Made by a program: the position numbers and the translations under genes
The notes under the pieces: generated by a model
Seen by the model: the letters and a program-made list of their open reading frames with translations, nothing else
What the model was told of the DNA's origin: nothing
The model's database searches: none
Shown here: positions 5,534 through 12,456 of the stretch, one piece after another
How positions within the stretch are numbered: position 1 is the first letter of the stretch
Layout: the number at the start of each line of letters is the position of its first letter
Assembly (NCBI GenBank): GCA_024697945.1
Contig: JAILRU010000128.1
Span: 1-33,365, forward strand
Reading direction: 5' to 3'
DNA from: Bacteroidaceae bacterium
GTDB taxonomy: Bacteria > Bacteroidota > Bacteroidia > Bacteroidales > Bacteroidaceae
DNA length: 33,365 nt

Positions 5534-6958
5534 TCACTTTTCCCTAATCCATTCCGTATATATGGGATTCCCTTTGCCGCCGAAGCAGTTGCAGGGACGT
5601 ATGGCAAAGCGATAGGCGAAGTCCTTGGGCAGTTCGCTTTTGCCAAAGACGCAGATGACTTCGCCCTCTTCCTTGTTCTCGCCGAGGTAGCACTTAGGCG
5701 AGAAGACGCGCTTCGTGGCAGCCACATTACGAACGTCGAGCCAGTCGTATTCCACCTGCACCTCATAATCGAAGGCACGCACACCAGCATTCTTCTTCAA
5801 GACAGTCGGGAAGTGAACGGTCACTTGCGGCTGCTCCGTGCCATAACGGTCTTTGCCTGTACCAGTCGAGACGGTTGCCTTTGCCTCGGAAGGGAATTGA
5901 GGGATGGCTGCTTTCTTGGCTCGAGCCTCGAAGGAAAGCGGCTCTTTTGTCGAGATGGGCCAGGGCAGTCGCCAAGCATCCCCGATGTATTCGTCATAAA
6001 CAAACTCCAGCCTTGCAAATGTAATCGTGTTGTCATAAACCCGCATCAGCATTCCCTGCCGACCGTCATCCGTCTTCATCCTCGGCATTTGCGAAGGCGG
6101 CTTGGCTGACCAGTCGTCCTGATAAGTATTCTCGCGTGCAGGCATCGGATAGAGGTATTTGAGCGAAGAAGTGCCGATGCTGGTGAAGCTGCCTTGCCAA
6201 AGGTCTCGGTCGTCATCAAGCGGCGAGTGTGAATGGCCTGAGAAAGCGATGGCATTGGGATATTTGCTCAGCAGCCTGGTGACCGTTCCGTCGTCCCGCC
6301 CCCATGCCCAAGCACAGTTGCAGGTATCCTTGGGGTGCGCATGCTGAATGTAGAAGAAAGGCTTCCCGTCGGCTCGCAACTCTGCATCGTGCTTCTCAAG
6401 AAACTCAGCAAGCCCTGGAACGTTATTCTGGTCATGCCAATGAGCACCGATGAAGTGGTAGCCCTTGATGGTCTTCATCCAAATGGGCTGGTACGTCTCC
6501 TTGAAGCATTGCTTCCACGCTTTTTCGCGCTGAAGCCCGATGCCCTGCGCCTCTGCTGTCTCTTTGCCGACACTATTGATGGTGCCGCCCCATGTGTAAG
6601 CCTCAACGTCGTGATTGCCATAAACGAAGAGCGGCTCTGTCTTCTTGCCATTCAGGCCTTTATTCTTCGGAAAGACTTGGAACCAAGCATCTGCAACGAC
6701 TTGAAGCTGAGGAAGAAGTCCCTGGTCTGCCATATCGCCAGCAATGATGACACCATCCACCCTATGTTCTCGGAAGTACTCGAGTGCGTGGATGAACGTC
6801 CCTGCCGTATCGGCTCCTTGCAAATGGATGTCGCTAACAATGCCGATAGCGAGGTTTGGCTCGACCAACGCCGTAACTTCGTTAGCCAAAGTCGGTGAAC
6901 CTAAATAAGCTGCTCCGGCAAGGGCTGTGGAACGTTGTAGGAACTCTCTTCTATTCAT
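5534..6958 (-). CDS. Exported metallophosphoesterase (calcineurin-like)
   Basis: A 474-aa protein with a twin-arginine-like signal (MNRREFLQRSTALAGAAYLG), predicting export. Metallophosphoesterase motifs occur in order: DIH at 43-45, GDMADQG from 74, GNHDVEAY, a histidine in IQHAHP, and GHSHSPLDDDRD. These are the ligands of a di-metal phosphodiesterase or phosphatase centre. The C-terminal 150 residues look like a beta-rich accessory domain. Substrate unknown. The frame runs upstream to 7057, but MNRREF at 6958 restores the signal peptide and lies just below the promoter at 6980-7011. A second Tat-type member of the family lies at 10036. Confidence 0.88.
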   Translation of the reverse strand: MNRREFLQRSTALAGAAYLGSPTLANEVTALVEPNLAIGIVSDIHLQGADTAGTFIHALEYFREHRVDGVIIAGDMADQGLLPQLQVVADAWFQVFPKNKGLNGKKTEPLFVYGNHDVEAYTWGGTINSVGKETAEAQGIGLQREKAWKQCFKETYQPIWMKTIKGYHFIGAHWHDQNNVPGLAEFLEKHDAELRADGKPFFYIQHAHPKDTCNCAWAWGRDDGTVTRLLSKYPNAIAFSGHSHSPLDDDRDLWQGSFTSIGTSSLKYLYPMPARENTYQDDWSAKPPSQMPRMKTDDGRQGMLMRVYDNTITFARLEFVYDEYIGDAWRLPWPISTKEPLSFEARAKKAAIPQFPSEAKATVSTGTGKDRYGTEQPQVTVHFPTVLKKNAGVRAFDYEVQVEYDWLDVRNVAATKRVFSPKCYLGENKEEGEVICVFGKSELPKDFAYRFAIRPCNCFGGKGNPIYTEWIREK

Positions 6959-6979
6959 AGATGTGACATAAATTGTAGG

Positions 6980-7011
6980 CAAAGTTAGGAAATAATAGCG
7001 TATGTAGCAAA
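6980..7011 (-). promoter_or_regulatory. Promoter of the 5534-6958 metallophosphoesterase
   Basis: Minus strand TTTG (7008-7011), 20-bp spacer, TAACTTTG (6980-6987); the start codon is 21 bp further. It may also drive pyrE and downstream genes. Confidence 0.8.
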
Positions 7012-7046
7012 AGAAAGCGTGTATTTTTCTCTCTTCTTTTGTGAAA

Positions 7047-8057
7047 TTAACCGCCAAAGGCTTCTACTTCGGCAGAGTAATGACCATATATGTATTCCAC
7101 AACCATGCGCCCATAGCGACCCTGTTCTGCAACGAGACACGAGACAAGTCCCATCGTCCATCGCCAGTTGACTTCGATGCAAGGACAGATGCCCTCCTGG
7201 GCCAACATCATGTCGATGCCCACAGGACCGCTGTAGTCGAAGCGCTTGAGACGCTCTTCCCACCAGCGACGTATCTCCTGAAGATACTGAAGGGGAATGT
7301 ACCCTGTCAGCCATTGAAGTTTCTGCCCCTCTGGCGCCACCCAGTTGCCCAAGTAAGCACCCCGCTCGTTGGTATAGAAGAGGGACAATCCCCGATACTC
7401 TACCCCACCCTTTCCGTCGAGCCAGAACTCCAGGGCAAAGTCGGTCAACTTATGCAAGAGCCGCTCCACGACGATACTGCCTTGTGTTTTGAGAACATGG
7501 TGCACCCAAGCAGACCCTTCCCAACTTTCCCTATGGGAGGAGTCTTTTCCCTCTAAAAGAGAGTTAGAGATGGACTTCACTCCCCTTCCACTGCTGCTCC
7601 AAGGAGATTTCAGCATGGCATCACCATATTGGGCAACGGTTTCCTCCACCTCATTCATATTATGGCAAAGCATAGATTCGCCAGCAATGTGACCTTCGAG
7701 GGGAAGTTGTTCGCGGAGTTCCTGCAGAAGTGTAATTGCAGTTTGCCGATGAGAAAGTTGACGGATGTGCTCTATCCGCTCTTCCGTAGGCAGGAGAGAC
7801 TCCTGAACGCCAGCCTGCTTCAACTGGTGACGGAGCGCAGGACTCCAGCCCCAAGGCAGGATGCGTGTGTCGTCCGACAGATTCAAACGGTCTTCGCCGT
7901 TCCAGACAATATCGTCGTCCGATGCCCACCACCCTGGCAGCCACCACAGTTCGCGCCGCATCTGCTGTATCTGTGCAGGAGGTGTATAGACGGCATGCCC
8001 ATCAGCAAGGGCCATATCGTTCTCAGGATTGAATATATATAATGTAGAGTTCTTCAT
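7047..8057 (-). CDS. ATP-grasp-like protein of unknown substrate
   Basis: A 336-aa cytosolic protein starting MKNSTLYIFNPENDMALADG, a family seen in many Bacteroidota genomes. ATP-grasp features can be read: LKSPWSSSGRGV (glycine-rich ATP loop), VVERLL, YRGLSLFYTNERGAYLGN, VGIDMMLA, and the Mg2+-binding EVNWRWTMG. ATP-grasp enzymes ligate a carboxylate to an amine or thiol through an acyl phosphate; the substrate here is unknown. Residues around SISNSLLEGKDSSHRE, just after the glycine loop, look like an insertion and coincide with a GC-skewed palindrome-rich element at 7515-7589. Preceded by its own promoter. Confidence 0.75.
   Translation of the reverse strand: MKNSTLYIFNPENDMALADGHAVYTPPAQIQQMRRELWWLPGWWASDDDIVWNGEDRLNLSDDTRILPWGWSPALRHQLKQAGVQESLLPTEERIEHIRQLSHRQTAITLLQELREQLPLEGHIAGESMLCHNMNEVEETVAQYGDAMLKSPWSSSGRGVKSISNSLLEGKDSSHRESWEGSAWVHHVLKTQGSIVVERLLHKLTDFALEFWLDGKGGVEYRGLSLFYTNERGAYLGNWVAPEGQKLQWLTGYIPLQYLQEIRRWWEERLKRFDYSGPVGIDMMLAQEGICPCIEVNWRWTMGLVSCLVAEQGRYGRMVVEYIYGHYSAEVEAFGG
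7515..7589. repeat. Palindrome-rich element inside the ATP-grasp gene
   Basis: The plus strand is CT-rich with short dyads (TCCCTATGGGA; CCCTCTAAAAGAGAG) and resembles the pyrimidine-rich repeats at 18181 and 21457 in style, not in exact sequence. It stays in frame and adds a Ser/Glu-rich loop to the protein. The assignment as an inserted repeat is inference. Confidence 0.35.
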
Positions 8058-8138
8058 TTCATTCAGTCGGCATAGACGAAGTATCGTTTTTGTCCGGATT
8101 TAGCTTGATTATAAGTATGAACAGGTGGTTTGTGGTTA

Positions 8139-8170
8139 CAAAAGTAGTATTTCCCTTCGTTGTCAGCAAG
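8139..8170 (-). promoter_or_regulatory. Promoter of the ATP-grasp gene
   Basis: Minus strand TACTTTTG (8139-8146) with CTTG about 20 bp upstream (near 8167-8170). The leader to the ATG at 8057 is about 75 nt. Confidence 0.6.
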
Positions 8171-8238
8171 GTTTCTGCCCTCTTTTTTTGCCGTTTATAA
8201 AAAAAGTTGGCCGCTTGCGAAAAAAAATACTAAAAAGT

Positions 8239-8269
8239 TTTGCCAGTTCGGGAAATTGCCGTATCTTTG
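8239..8269 (+). promoter_or_regulatory. Promoter of the tRNA operon
   Basis: TTTG (8239-8242), 19 bp, TATCTTTG (8262-8269), then CACC; the first tRNA begins 18 bp downstream. Confidence 0.85.
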
Positions 8270-8286
8270 CACCGCAATTCGAAAAA

Positions 8287-8361
8287 GGGCGCTTAGCTCA
8301 GCTGGTTCAGAGCGTCTGCCTTACAAGCAGAGGGTCGGGGGTTCGAATCCCTCAGCGCCCA
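8287..8361 (+). tRNA. tRNA-Val (anticodon TAC)
   Basis: Acceptor GGGCGCT pairs with AGCGCCC. The anticodon arm is TCTGC-CTTACAA-GCAGA with TAC at 34-36, and the T loop is TTCGAAT. CCA is not encoded. First of five co-oriented tRNAs. Confidence 0.96.
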
Positions 8362-8376
8362 CCTAGAATAAGGATT

Positions 8377-8450
8377 GGCTCCTTAGCTCAACTGAATAGA
8401 GCATTTGACTACGGATCAAAAGGTTGTGGGTTTGAATCCCGCAGGAGTCA
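8377..8450 (+). tRNA. tRNA-Arg (anticodon ACG)
   Basis: Acceptor GGCTCCT pairs with AGGAGTC (one G-T). The anticodon arm is TTTGA-CTACGGA-TCAAA, giving ACG (A34 would be read as inosine). The T arm GTGGG-TTTGAAT-CCCGC is standard. Confidence 0.95.
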
Positions 8451-8476
8451 CACCTTCTGGCGAAAGTCAGTGGACT

Positions 8477-8559
8477 GGGTAGGTAGGTAAGTGGTTAAAA
8501 CGGGCAGACTGTAAATCTGTTGCCTCACGGCTTCGGCAGTTCGAATCTGTCCCTGCCCA
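8477..8559 (+). tRNA. tRNA-Tyr (anticodon GTA)
   Basis: An 83-nt type II tRNA with a long variable arm. Acceptor GGGTAGG pairs with CCTGCCC with a T-G and an A-T. The anticodon loop CTGTAAA gives GTA. Confidence 0.95.
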
Positions 8560-8566
8560 CGATAAC

Positions 8567-8639
8567 GCGGAAATAGCTCAGTTGGTAGAGCACAACCTTG
8601 CCAAGGTTGGGGTCGCGAGTTCGAGTCTCGTTTTCCGCT
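8567..8639 (+). tRNA. tRNA-Gly (anticodon GCC)
   Basis: Acceptor GCGGAAA pairs with TTTCCGC. The anticodon arm is CAACC-TTGCCAA-GGTTG with GCC, and the discriminator base is T. Confidence 0.96.
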
Positions 8640-8678
8640 CATAGAGCGAGATGCCTAAATTAGAAGAATAGAGATTAA

Positions 8679-8713
8679 CTATAAACTTTAAACTCTAAAC
8701 TCTAAACTTTAAA
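8679..8713. repeat. Period-7 array (CTCTAAA type) inside the tRNA operon
   Basis: Five exact-register heptamers: CTATAAA, CTTTAAA, CTCTAAA, CTCTAAA, CTTTAAA. The array ends one base before tRNA-Asp and occupies about half of the 75-bp tRNA-Gly/tRNA-Asp spacer, a stretch that must be trimmed away during processing. Confidence 0.7.
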
Positions 8714-8714
8714 T

Positions 8715-8789
8715 GGTGCGGTAGTTCAGTTTGGTTAGAATACTAGCCTGTCACGCTAGGGGTCGCGAGTTCGAGCCTCGTCCGCACCG
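8715..8789 (+). tRNA. tRNA-Asp (anticodon GTC)
   Basis: Acceptor GGTGCGG pairs with CCGCACC. The anticodon arm is CTAGC-CTGTCAC-GCTAG with GTC, and the discriminator is G as expected for tRNA-Asp. Confidence 0.96.
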
Positions 8790-8831
8790 CTGAAGCAAAA
8801 GTGTTTTTCATGGTATTAGATTTTTAAGGTT

Positions 8832-8867
8832 AAGATTCTTGGTCGCGAGATTAGGAATCTTTTTTTT
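8832..8867 (+). terminator. Rho-independent terminator of the tRNA operon
   Basis: AAGATTC (8832-8838) pairs with GAATCTT (8855-8861), followed by a T run to 8867. It lies 43 bp after tRNA-Asp. Confidence 0.7.
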
Positions 8868-9004
8868 ATGAATAACGCCCATCTCCTTGGCACGACGTTC
8901 TACCATAGGTTCCACCAACGCTTTCAGCCTCAAAAGAGCGTGTTCTTTTTGTGCACGGGTTGTAAGCGGCAGCTGGTTGTAGAACTCAGCTCGAAACTGC
9001 CAAG
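8868..9004 (-). pseudogene. Gene relic, minus strand
   Basis: A minus-strand frame reads FRAEFYNQLPLTTRAQKEHA, then LLRLKALVEPMVERRAKEMG, which has real protein character. It has no convincing start, and at its 3' end runs into the tRNA terminator hairpin (frame stop at 8808). I do not recognise the family. It appears to be the tail of a gene cut by a rearrangement at about 9004. Confidence 0.35.
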
Positions 9005-9097
9005 AGATACGACTACAGCTTAAATGATGGCTTTGAAGTGGAACATAAGGGTAAGGTGAAGCTTTATGCTCTTGACGACTTCACAGCAGAAGAATAA
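9005..9097 (+). pseudogene. Gene relic, plus strand C-terminal fragment
   Basis: The plus frame YDYSLNDGFEVEHKGKVKLY followed by ALDDFTAEE and a stop looks like the last 30 residues of a protein. No upstream continuation exists because another relic on the opposite strand abuts it. Family not recognised. Confidence 0.3.
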
Positions 9098-9111
9098 TTG
9101 GACCAATATCA

Positions 9112-9144
9112 GAAAAGGGGAATCTCATAAATTTGAGATTCCCC
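9112..9144 (-). terminator. Terminator of the DUF4923 gene
   Basis: A perfect 11-bp stem, GGGGAATCTCA (9117-9127) with TGAGATTCCCC (9134-9144), has a 6-nt loop. On the minus strand it is followed by TTTTCT. It lies 80 bp downstream of the DUF4923 stop. Confidence 0.75.
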
Positions 9145-9223
9145 AGAGTCCTCTTGCGAGATTACTCCTCAGGCTTCCGCAAAAACATACTATGACTGCG
9201 GGAGCCTTTGATTAAGTAACCCC

Positions 9224-9847
9224 TTATTTTGTCAGCTCGAAGCCTACGCGAGCACCGTCGGCACTCTTAGCGAGCTTGCTAACAGCTTGAACAGCAGCAG
9301 TGTCGCTGACTTTACCTTCTTTCTGAAGGATGTTGGTCATCTGCTTGGAGTCAAACATCAGACCCATTCCCTTCTCGGTCTTTGTTACATTGCCCTTAAT
9401 GGTCTCAGTAGCTGTCTTGAGTGAAATCTCACCGTTCTGGGGATTGTACTCATAGGTTCCGCTGAATGGAATACCATTCACCTTAGCCGAGAACTTGTTG
9501 TCAGCAAGGAACGAGAAAGAAGTGTTGTTACGGTTTATACCGATGCTGCTGTAGTTACTTGCCAGGGAAGTGGCTATGTTGGAAATTGTAGCAGAACCTC
9601 CGGCCTTTGTCAGCGCCTGACTGGTAGTGAAGGCAGCACTTGGAGCGTTGTAGCTCCAGCTACCAAGAAGGCCCGACTGGTCATAAGTCATTCCACCCAT
9701 CAACACTTGGCCCAATACAGCACCAAGCACATTACCCCACACATTGCTGTTTGAATTGTTTGTAGATGTGGTTCCGAGTCCGGTTGTGAAGCAGCTCGAC
9801 AGCATCAGTGTCATGGCTGCAAGAAGTGTTAAAGTTATTTTCTTCAT
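9224..9847 (-). CDS. DUF4923 family lipoprotein
   Basis: A 207-aa exported lipoprotein with signal MKKITLTLLAAMTLMLSSC (lipobox LSSC). A Ser/Asn-rich linker precedes the DUF4923-type domain: LLGSWSYNAPSAAFTTSQAL, then GGSATISNIATSLA, SFSFLADNKFSAKVNG, and SGTYEYNPQNGEISLKT. The pattern resembles a lipocalin-like small beta-barrel. Function unknown; the family is confined to Bacteroidota as far as I know. The upstream in-frame ATG at 9916 lies at the -33 promoter box, so 9847 is preferred. Monocistronic: its own promoter and terminator flank it. Confidence 0.85.
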   Translation of the reverse strand: MKKITLTLLAAMTLMLSSCFTTGLGTTSTNNSNSNVWGNVLGAVLGQVLMGGMTYDQSGLLGSWSYNAPSAAFTTSQALTKAGGSATISNIATSLASNYSSIGINRNNTSFSFLADNKFSAKVNGIPFSGTYEYNPQNGEISLKTATETIKGNVTKTEKGMGLMFDSKQMTNILQKEGKVSDTAAVQAVSKLAKSADGARVGFELTK

Positions 9848-9885
9848 AATGCTATAGAAATTAGTTAGTGAATGAATTTTCGTTG

Positions 9886-9917
9886 CAAAGAAACAGAAAA
9901 AAAATGAAATCTCCAAA
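9886..9917 (-). promoter_or_regulatory. Promoter of the DUF4923 gene
   Basis: Minus strand TTTG (9914-9917), 20 bp, TTTCTTTG (9886-9893); one mismatch from TAnnTTTG. Confidence 0.6.
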
Positions 9918-10000
9918 GATTTCTCAATAAACCATTATCTTTCTTTTTCTATTGATTCAGAATATTCTGGTTAAATCATAGAAGATTTGAAAAAAAACTA

Positions 10001-10008
10001 TAACTTTG
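10001..10008 (+). promoter_or_regulatory. -7 element of the second metallophosphoesterase
   Basis: TAACTTTG, 27 bp before the chosen ATG. No TTTG occurs at the standard distance upstream, so strength or activator dependence is uncertain. Confidence 0.6.
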
Positions 10009-10035
10009 TACTCGAAACCATCAAACAAATATACC

Positions 10036-10998
10036 ATGACAGATAGAAGAACATTCATTAAGCGTATGGCAGGTGCAGGAGCACTTATCGCCACTTCCCA
10101 GCTACCAGTGCTGGCCGAGGATAATCCCGCTGTGTTCCCCAAGCGGGGGAGATATGAACGGTTGTCCTTAAGCTATGCGACGGTGGAAATAGGACTGGAG
10201 AATCCTTTCTCCGTCCTGCACATTTCAGACACACATCTCACTGCCGCCTATGACCATGAGAACGAAAAGAAGCAACAGCTTCACGGCAACCGTACCACTA
10301 CTTTCGGAGGCCGTCAGGAAGAGGCCCTGCGCGATACACTTGCATGGGCGAAGCAGCATGTGGACTATATTGTTCATACAGGTGACCTCATAGACTGGCA
10401 GAGTGAAGCCAACTTCGACCTAGTGAAGAAATACTTTGGCAAGGGCGTCATTGGTTCCATGGGCAATCATGAGTTCAGTACCGACATGTGGCTCAGCGAC
10501 CCAAAGGAGGAACAGAGTGAAGCCTATAAGAATAATACACGCGACATACTACAGAGCGTCTATCCCTTCAATATCACCATGAACAGTCAGGAGGTCCGTG
10601 GCGTCAACTTCGTCACGCTCGATGATGTTTACGGTTATGTTACTGAAACTCAGGTAGAACTCTTCCATAAGGAAGTCGCCAAAGGATTGCCCATAGTACT
10701 GTGCATGCATGTACCTTTCTTTACAGATAATATATGGCGGGCTGCCGTTCGTTTCTGGAAAGATAAGGGACAGTTAACCTACCGTGAAGTTCCCAAGCCG
10801 AGCGGTGACTACAAATGTCAGAAAGAAGACGCTGTTACTCGCGATTTCATTCAATATCTGCGTAGCGAACCCCTCTTGCGTTGCATCCTGGCAGGGCATG
10901 AGCACATTACCGTGGAAGACCAGTTCTCGCCAACCTGCAGAGAATACGTCGTAGCAGGTAACTTCCTCTTTCACGGCCGAGAAGTATTGTTTGTTTGA
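10036..10998 (+). CDS. Exported metallophosphoesterase (calcineurin-like)
   Basis: A 320-aa protein with twin-arginine-like signal MTDRRTFIKRMAGAGALIAT ending near LAEDN. Metallophosphoesterase motifs run in order: ISDTHLT, HTGDLIDW, SMGNHEF, LCMHVPFF and LAGHEHI, giving the full set of Asp, Asn and His di-metal ligands. It differs from the 5534-6958 protein by lacking the long beta-rich tail. Substrate unknown; the periplasmic site suggests a phosphodiester or phosphomonoester scavenging role. Start: the ATG at 10036 lies after the -7 element, while the ATG at 10006 overlaps it and is rejected. Confidence 0.88.
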   Translation: MTDRRTFIKRMAGAGALIATSQLPVLAEDNPAVFPKRGRYERLSLSYATVEIGLENPFSVLHISDTHLTAAYDHENEKKQQLHGNRTTTFGGRQEEALRDTLAWAKQHVDYIVHTGDLIDWQSEANFDLVKKYFGKGVIGSMGNHEFSTDMWLSDPKEEQSEAYKNNTRDILQSVYPFNITMNSQEVRGVNFVTLDDVYGYVTETQVELFHKEVAKGLPIVLCMHVPFFTDNIWRAAVRFWKDKGQLTYREVPKPSGDYKCQKEDAVTRDFIQYLRSEPLLRCILAGHEHITVEDQFSPTCREYVVAGNFLFHGREVLFV

Positions 10999-11272
10999 CA
11001 GCTCCCGCAAGCCGAGCCAGATAAGGAATGTGCATATTTCTTTATGCAAAAGGTCCGGCTTTAATGGGGAGAAAGAGCTACCTTAACAGGGGAAATAAAC
11101 TATGTTCTCTGGTTCTCACATCGACTACTTTCCCAGAGATTGAGTGCCCTAAAAGGGCAGCTTGGGTGCAGAAAGAAGAAAGCCGTCCCTTGGGGCGGCT
11201 TTCGTGGATACTACAGCACCACGGCGCGATTTTAGTCGCGGAGCGTGGATACTATATAATATAAATAATGTA
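10999..11272. other. Intergenic region with hairpins, no gene
   Basis: A 274-bp gap between convergent genes. It contains GCCCT-AAAA-GGGC near 11148, the strong hairpin at 11178-11203, and CGCGATTTTAGTCGCG near 11225. The 11-bp direct repeat CGTGGATACTA occurs twice (11203-11213 and 11243-11253). Short ORFs through it have no protein character. Confidence 0.5.
11178..11203 (-). terminator. Terminator of the OmpA-family gene
   Basis: GAAAGCCG (11178-11185) pairs with CGGCTTTC (11196-11203), extended by CCC/GGG pairs. On the minus strand it is followed by the T-rich TTCTTTC. It may also stop the rightward transcript. Confidence 0.55.
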
Positions 11273-12400
11273 TTACTTCACTCTGTACCGTACTTCCTTG
11301 GTCCTGAACTTCTTCTCCATCGTCTTTATGTTGACGTCCTTCAGACCTGTTGCTACGATGATGCTGACACGGTTCTTGTCATTCTCGGCAAAGGGCTGTA
11401 CAGTGTCACCATAATAGCTTGAAGTGATAGAGGAGGCAGGAACACCAGCATCTGTCAGAGCCTTAACGGCTTTCTCGCAACGCTGCTTGGAGTACTCCAT
11501 GTTAATCTTGGGATTACCGGTCTGTACGTCAGCGTAGGACTTGATGTCAACCTTGCACTCGCGGTGGTCCTTGAGGAACTCGCCGATTGCCTTTAACTGC
11601 TCGTCAGCCTCGAAGTCGCTCTCACGAATCTTGTAGAATACGTTCCATGTTGCCTTGCCATCTTCAACCTTGGGAGTGAATACTGCATCGTCGTACCAGA
11701 TGGTGTCCTGACGGGTCTCCCATACTTCCGGCTCTACCACGACTTTCTTCTTCTTGGCTGCGAACTTGTAGGCAACACCAATCTGTGCTGTGAGCTGCCA
11801 GTCGTCCTTGTTGCTCAGCTTGCTGTTGTAGCGGTCGTTGAGGCTGTTTGCTGCAACTTCCAGGTTGACGCTGAAGTGCTTGTTGATGTTGTAGTCAAGC
11901 TGTGCACCGACGCGTGCATTGTGGCTGAACTGGTTCTTCTCGTATGCCAAGAGCAGCTTGTCTCTGTGATCGTAGGCATCGTCATTGTCCCAAGCGTAGT
12001 TGAGGCCGATACCACCTATCAGATAGACGTTGAGGGGATAGTAGTTCTTCTTGCCGAAGAGTGTGACGAGGTTGACCATGAGGTCGAGGTTGGAGGTCAA
12101 ATACTTGTAGTCGTATTTGTAGTCCCCAATAGCTCTGTTGTAGCCGCCTTTATTCCACAGACCATTGAAGTGCAGACGTGCACCAATGACAGGAGTGAAG
12201 AACGAACCGAAACTAAAACTGGCAGTTGGAGTAATCAGCTTCCAGTTGTTGAAGTTGGTGAATGTGGTCTGCGCACCACCTTGGAGTCCGAAGAAAAGCT
12301 GTGGATAGGTTACAGTCTTTTCATTTTCAGTTTGCGCATTCGCGGTTGCTGCAATGCCAAGTACCACGAGGCAGGCAGCACAAAGATTTTTGATTCTCAT
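11273..12400 (-). CDS. OmpA-family outer membrane protein
   Basis: A 375-aa protein with signal peptide (MRIKNLCAACLVVLGIAATA, cut near ANAQ). Residues 30-230 are an outer-membrane beta-barrel with alternating aromatic strands (FFGLQGGAQTTF, ARLHFNGLWNKGGY, YPLNVYLIGGIGLNYAW). Residues about 255-365 form an OmpA-like peptidoglycan-binding domain: DVQTGNPKINMEYSKQRCEK, then SYYGDTVQPFAENDKNRVSI, where the conserved NRRV-type position reads NRV. It probably tethers the outer membrane to the cell wall. It follows the cohesin-like gene by 54 bp filled with an 8-bp array and may be cotranscribed. Confidence 0.9.
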   Translation of the reverse strand: MRIKNLCAACLVVLGIAATANAQTENEKTVTYPQLFFGLQGGAQTTFTNFNNWKLITPTASFSFGSFFTPVIGARLHFNGLWNKGGYNRAIGDYKYDYKYLTSNLDLMVNLVTLFGKKNYYPLNVYLIGGIGLNYAWDNDDAYDHRDKLLLAYEKNQFSHNARVGAQLDYNINKHFSVNLEVAANSLNDRYNSKLSNKDDWQLTAQIGVAYKFAAKKKKVVVEPEVWETRQDTIWYDDAVFTPKVEDGKATWNVFYKIRESDFEADEQLKAIGEFLKDHRECKVDIKSYADVQTGNPKINMEYSKQRCEKAVKALTDAGVPASSITSSYYGDTVQPFAENDKNRVSIIVATGLKDVNIKTMEKKFRTKEVRYRVK

Positions 12401-12456
12401 GTTTGATAAAGTTTTTAAGTTTTTAAATTATTGAGTTTTTAAGTTATTTACGATTT
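12401..12456. repeat. Period-8 array (AAGTTTTT type)
   Basis: Seven octamers in register (GTTTGATA, AAGTTTTT, AAGTTTTT, AAATTATT, GAGTTTTT, AAGTTATT, TACGATTT) fill the whole gap between the cohesin-like gene and the OmpA-family gene. Confidence 0.65.

Noticed and set aside
8125..8642. Short ORFs on both strands across the tRNA operon (for example GGSNPSAPT, KRDSNSRPQPW endings)
   Set aside because: These are classic false translations of tRNA T-arms.
8761..8849. GGTCGCGAG shared by the tRNA-Asp T arm (8761-8769) and the terminator loop (8841-8849) as an att-type duplication
   Set aside because: Nine bases only, not at the tRNA 3' end, and no integrase is nearby.
11028..11264. A 78-codon plus-strand ORF after the second metallophosphoesterase
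   Set aside because: It runs through hairpins and a direct repeat and has no protein-like pattern or promoter.
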